Shown: piece by piece, positions 21,230-23,501 of the stretch
How the letters are laid out: the number at the start of each line of letters is the position of its first letter
How positions within the stretch are numbered: position 1 is the first letter of the stretch
Virus record (IMG/VR): IMGVR_UViG_3300044799_000355
Coordinates: 1 to 23,501 of that record
Direction: 5' to 3' (one strand)
From: a virus
DNA length: 23,501 bases
Notes under the pieces: generated by a model
What the model was told of the DNA's origin: nothing
The model's input: the letters and a program-made list of their open reading frames with translations, nothing else
Databases searched by the model: none
Position numbers and translations under genes: made by a program

Positions 21230-22951
21230 TCACATGCCCCATTCCTCATCCAATATCTGATCGCTGATGTCCTCCGGCTCGATTTCCTTCAACGCTGGTA
21301 ATCGCACCATCGCATTGATCACCGCCGCAGCCAGGTCGATCCGCTGCGTGTCGCTGATATTTTTCTTCGACAGTTTGATGTTCTCGTTGCTGTCCTGTAC
21401 CTGGACCGCATTGGCCAGGCACCATTTCAACAACGGCGATCCGTCGTGGATCAGTTTGCCCGTGGCCGCCAGCTCCCGGAACAGCTTGGTCGGCTCGCTC
21501 AGCGTGCGCACACCCTGGCGCACTTCGATGGTCGTATATCCCTCCGCCTGCATTTGGTTGGCTAGGTGCGTCGCGTTGTAAGGGTCGAACGCCACCTCAT
21601 GGATTTTCCAGCTGTGCTCCAGCTCGACGTCATGGATATGCGTCAGGATTGCGTTATAGTCGGTCACATCCCCTTCCGTAACCGTGATCCAGCCACCTGC
21701 CGCCCAATCCCGATATGGCACCCGGTCCGTCTTTTCATGCCGCGCGATCGCCTCCTCCGGGATAAAACCATGCGCCGTAATTGCCACTTTATCAAGCTCC
21801 GGCAACCAGAAAACAAATCCATCAGCCGTCAGGTCGATCTTCTTCGAAAGGTCGAGCCCGGCGATACATTGCAAGCCGTGGGTGAGCCGATAGAATTCCT
21901 CCTGCGTAACTTTCAACTTATCCCAGTCGTTCATATACTCACCCATATAACTGTTCGCGCTTGCAGTCGTCCAAATATTCAGATTTTTCACCCGGAACGT
22001 GCGGATCTTGGCCGGATCCTTACTTCCAAAGGCCTCATCATGCTGAGTCTTCAGCCTGGCCAGGCCGTCCGGTGTGGATGCCCGCAGAGGGTTGGCCTTG
22101 ATCCATAATTTCGGATTATGTTCGTCGTCTTCCGCATCCAGCTCCCGGATCATAATAAAATAACGTTCGTTTTGGATGATGCCTTGCAGAATTTGCTTAC
22201 AATAAAGGTATTCCCGGTGACAAGGATTGTTTTCCGCCTCCATCCCGGCGGTCGTAATGATCAACATGATCGCCTGGCTGCGTTGTCCCCAGGACGAGAA
22301 AAGCAGGTCATGGATTTCCGACGTAGGGTGTGCGTGGTATTCATCCAGGATCACCCCGGATGGGTTTAAACCGTCCTTGTTTTTGGTGTCCTTCGAAAGA
22401 GCCTTGAGCTGGCCATCTCGGCTGATGTGGCTGATCTCATAATCCCTGATCCTCAACCGTTTGCGTATGTCCGGGCTTTTCTGCGCCATCGCCTTGGCTG
22501 CTTTATAGATGATTCGAGCCTGCTCCCGATCCATCGCTGCACAATACACCGCTGGATTTTCTTCCTGGTCCCCAGCCATCAGGTATAGCGCCGCACCGGA
22601 CATCAGTGTTGATTTCCCATTTTTCCGGGCAATCTGTATATACGCCTTTTCAAACCGGCGCATACCGGTCTCACGCTGCACCCAGCCAAATATCATGCCC
22701 AGGTCAAATTTCTGAAATAGCGTCAACTTGATCGGCTGCCCGGCCTTTGGTCCCTCTAGATGATGGCAATACCCGAACCAGGTATAGATTCGATTGGCCC
22801 GCTCCTCATCAAATTTCCATGGGAATCCTTTACCGTCCTGGCGCTCCAGATCGTTCAGATGGCGCTGGCAGGCCAGCAATTCCGAATGCCCGGCTACTCG
22901 CCGCCCACTAACGACGTTCTGCGCATACTGCGTACTTGGATGGATAGTCAT
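21230..22951 (-). CDS. terL: Terminase large subunit (packaging motor and nuclease)
   Basis: A 573-residue phage terminase_1-type large subunit that drives DNA into the prohead and cuts concatemers. The N-terminal ATPase has Walker A ARKNGKST (108-115) and Walker B VILDEYHAH (200-208). The C-terminal RNase H-like nuclease has acidic residues Asp367 (GLDLS), Asp456 (AFDPYNA) and Asp539 (RIDLAAA). I chose the ATG at 22949-22951, 9 nt after GGGG (22961-22964); the ATG at 22957 is also possible. The frame continues to a GTG at 23014, but that extension overlaps the small terminase gene and adds a segment unlike the family. The gene lies downstream of terS with a short gap. Confidence 0.95.
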   Translation of the reverse strand: MTIHPSTQYAQNVVSGRRVAGHSELLACQRHLNDLERQDGKGFPWKFDEERANRIYTWFGYCHHLEGPKAGQPIKLTLFQKFDLGMIFGWVQRETGMRRFEKAYIQIARKNGKSTLMSGAALYLMAGDQEENPAVYCAAMDREQARIIYKAAKAMAQKSPDIRKRLRIRDYEISHISRDGQLKALSKDTKNKDGLNPSGVILDEYHAHPTSEIHDLLFSSWGQRSQAIMLIITTAGMEAENNPCHREYLYCKQILQGIIQNERYFIMIRELDAEDDEHNPKLWIKANPLRASTPDGLARLKTQHDEAFGSKDPAKIRTFRVKNLNIWTTASANSYMGEYMNDWDKLKVTQEEFYRLTHGLQCIAGLDLSKKIDLTADGFVFWLPELDKVAITAHGFIPEEAIARHEKTDRVPYRDWAAGGWITVTEGDVTDYNAILTHIHDVELEHSWKIHEVAFDPYNATHLANQMQAEGYTTIEVRQGVRTLSEPTKLFRELAATGKLIHDGSPLLKWCLANAVQVQDSNENIKLSKKNISDTQRIDLAAAVINAMVRLPALKEIEPEDISDQILDEEWGM

Positions 22952-22979
22952 CACCATAAGCCCCAGGCTCAGCACTAGC

Positions 22980-23441
22980 TCAAGAATCAAACGTGTCATT
23001 AAATTTATCAACACGTTTTTCTGCCTTCCGTTTTGCCAGTCGTGCCCTTCCGCCCGGCGTCAGTCCCAGCTTGTCCGCGTACATGGCCATGATTCGAGCC
23101 CAGGCCTGCAGCTCCTTCACCTTGTCCGGATCCGGCTCCGTCTGTTTCGCCAACGCCTTGCTGGCCCTTCGGTACTGCACATAAGCGTCGCAGTACACAG
23201 CCAGCATTTCCGTATCCAGGTTGTCCAGCAGGTCGATGCCCTTCAACCGGTATCGCACCTGGCGCCATACACCCCGCGCCTCTGCGCTTAACCATTTCGG
23301 CGCCACCAATGTGACTTTGCTTTTGCGCCTCATGCTCTCTGCTGCCGCCCGTCGCTCTTCGACCTCGGCCTTCGTCCAATGCTTCCCACCGGCTTTGCCG
23401 CCGGGTGTCATCATGTTTGCGGATATGGTTTTGGTTGGCAT
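22980..23441 (-). CDS. terS: Terminase small subunit, P27-type
   Basis: A 153-residue DNA-recognition subunit that selects the packaging site and regulates the large subunit. Residues about 42-130 follow the P27 family pattern: KVTLVAPKWLSAEARGVWRQVRYRL, then the helical DLLDNLDTEMLAVYCDAYVQYRRASKALAK and ELQAWARIMAMYADKLGLTPGGRARL. This includes the LGLTPxxRxRL ending typical of the family. The basic N-terminal segment contains GGKHWTKAEVEERRAAAES (18-36), matching a stretch near the C-terminus of the prohead protease. The ATG at 23439-23441 lies 3 nt after the stop of the upstream ORF; the ribosome site AGGT is weak, so coupling is likely. Confidence 0.92.
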   Translation of the reverse strand: MPTKTISANMMTPGGKAGGKHWTKAEVEERRAAAESMRRKSKVTLVAPKWLSAEARGVWRQVRYRLKGIDLLDNLDTEMLAVYCDAYVQYRRASKALAKQTEPDPDKVKELQAWARIMAMYADKLGLTPGGRARLAKRKAEKRVDKFNDTFDS

Positions 23442-23444
23442 AAT

Positions 23445-23501
23445 TCATGGCTTACCTATTAATTTAACAGTCTCCATCGGGGAATATTTCACAAGGAAAG
23501 C
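23445..23501 (-). CDS. C-terminal end of an unidentified gene (partial)
   Basis: The minus strand is open from the right edge to TGA at 23445-23447, encoding 18 residues ending METVKLIGKP. The stop is 3 nt before the small terminase start, so the two are probably in one operon. In many phages the gene before terS is an HNH endonuclease or a DNA methyltransferase, but nothing in these residues decides it. Confidence 0.4.
   Translation of the reverse strand, partial: AFLVKYSPMETVKLIGKP

Noticed and set aside
22952-23014. Longer N-terminus for the large terminase from a GTG at 23014
   Set aside because: The extra 21 residues overlap the small terminase in another frame. The ATG at 22951 has a better placed GGGG ribosome site.

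Overview
The window is part of a temperate, long-tailed (siphovirus-type) tailed phage or prophage. Three things support this: a complete HK97-type head and tail module, a tyrosine integrase next to a tRNA-Arg-like sequence that looks like an attachment core, and an AT-rich cargo cassette beside that site. The host is not named by any gene. However, the phage genes are interspersed with two families of short dyad repeats (CCCTCACCCC...CCCCTCTCCC and GTAGGGGCGG...CCGCCC) of a kind I know from Chloroflexota genomes, among others. A Chloroflexota host, possibly Anaerolineae-like, is therefore my inference and is not proven.

Layout. 1-1120: the tail end of a rightward gene, a bidirectional terminator, and the leftward integrase gene. 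1120-1500: a palindrome at the integrase leader, the 3' two thirds of a tRNA-Arg(TCT) (putative attP core) flanked by 13-bp direct repeats, then non-coding DNA with operator-like palindromes. 1497-4328: a rightward AT-rich operon behind a consensus sigma70-type promoter. It encodes a small DUF5710-like protein, a ribbon-helix-helix protein, an unknown protein, and an IbrA/IbrB-like pair (PAPS-reductase-like protein plus ParB-like protein). 4323-23501: the leftward late operon, about 10-15 percentage points richer in GC. In transcription order it runs: end of an unknown gene, small terminase, large terminase, 50-residue membrane protein, portal, ClpP-type prohead protease, major capsid protein, small head protein, MptE/DUF115-like Rossmann protein, head-tail connector, head closure, HK97 gp10-like protein, tail terminator, major tail protein with an Ig-like domain, tail chaperone G with a -1 frameshifted GT product, tape measure, Dit-like protein, tail hub, tip/fibre protein, holin-like protein, and an M23-peptidase/SH3-like lysin.

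The late genes work as one assembly and lysis line. Most are joined by ATGA or TGATG overlaps, which indicates translational coupling. The two operons converge on a single TTATAA in which each strand reads Leu-stop.

The most notable points are: the IbrAB-type cassette as attachment-site cargo; a clear -1 frameshift signal in the tail chaperone gene (slippery A_AAC_CCT, 6-nt spacer, 6-bp hairpin over the stop); repeat elements all in one orientation across the late operon, three genes of which have acquired in-frame repeat-encoded peptides; and a perfect 21-bp hairpin between the portal and terminase genes.
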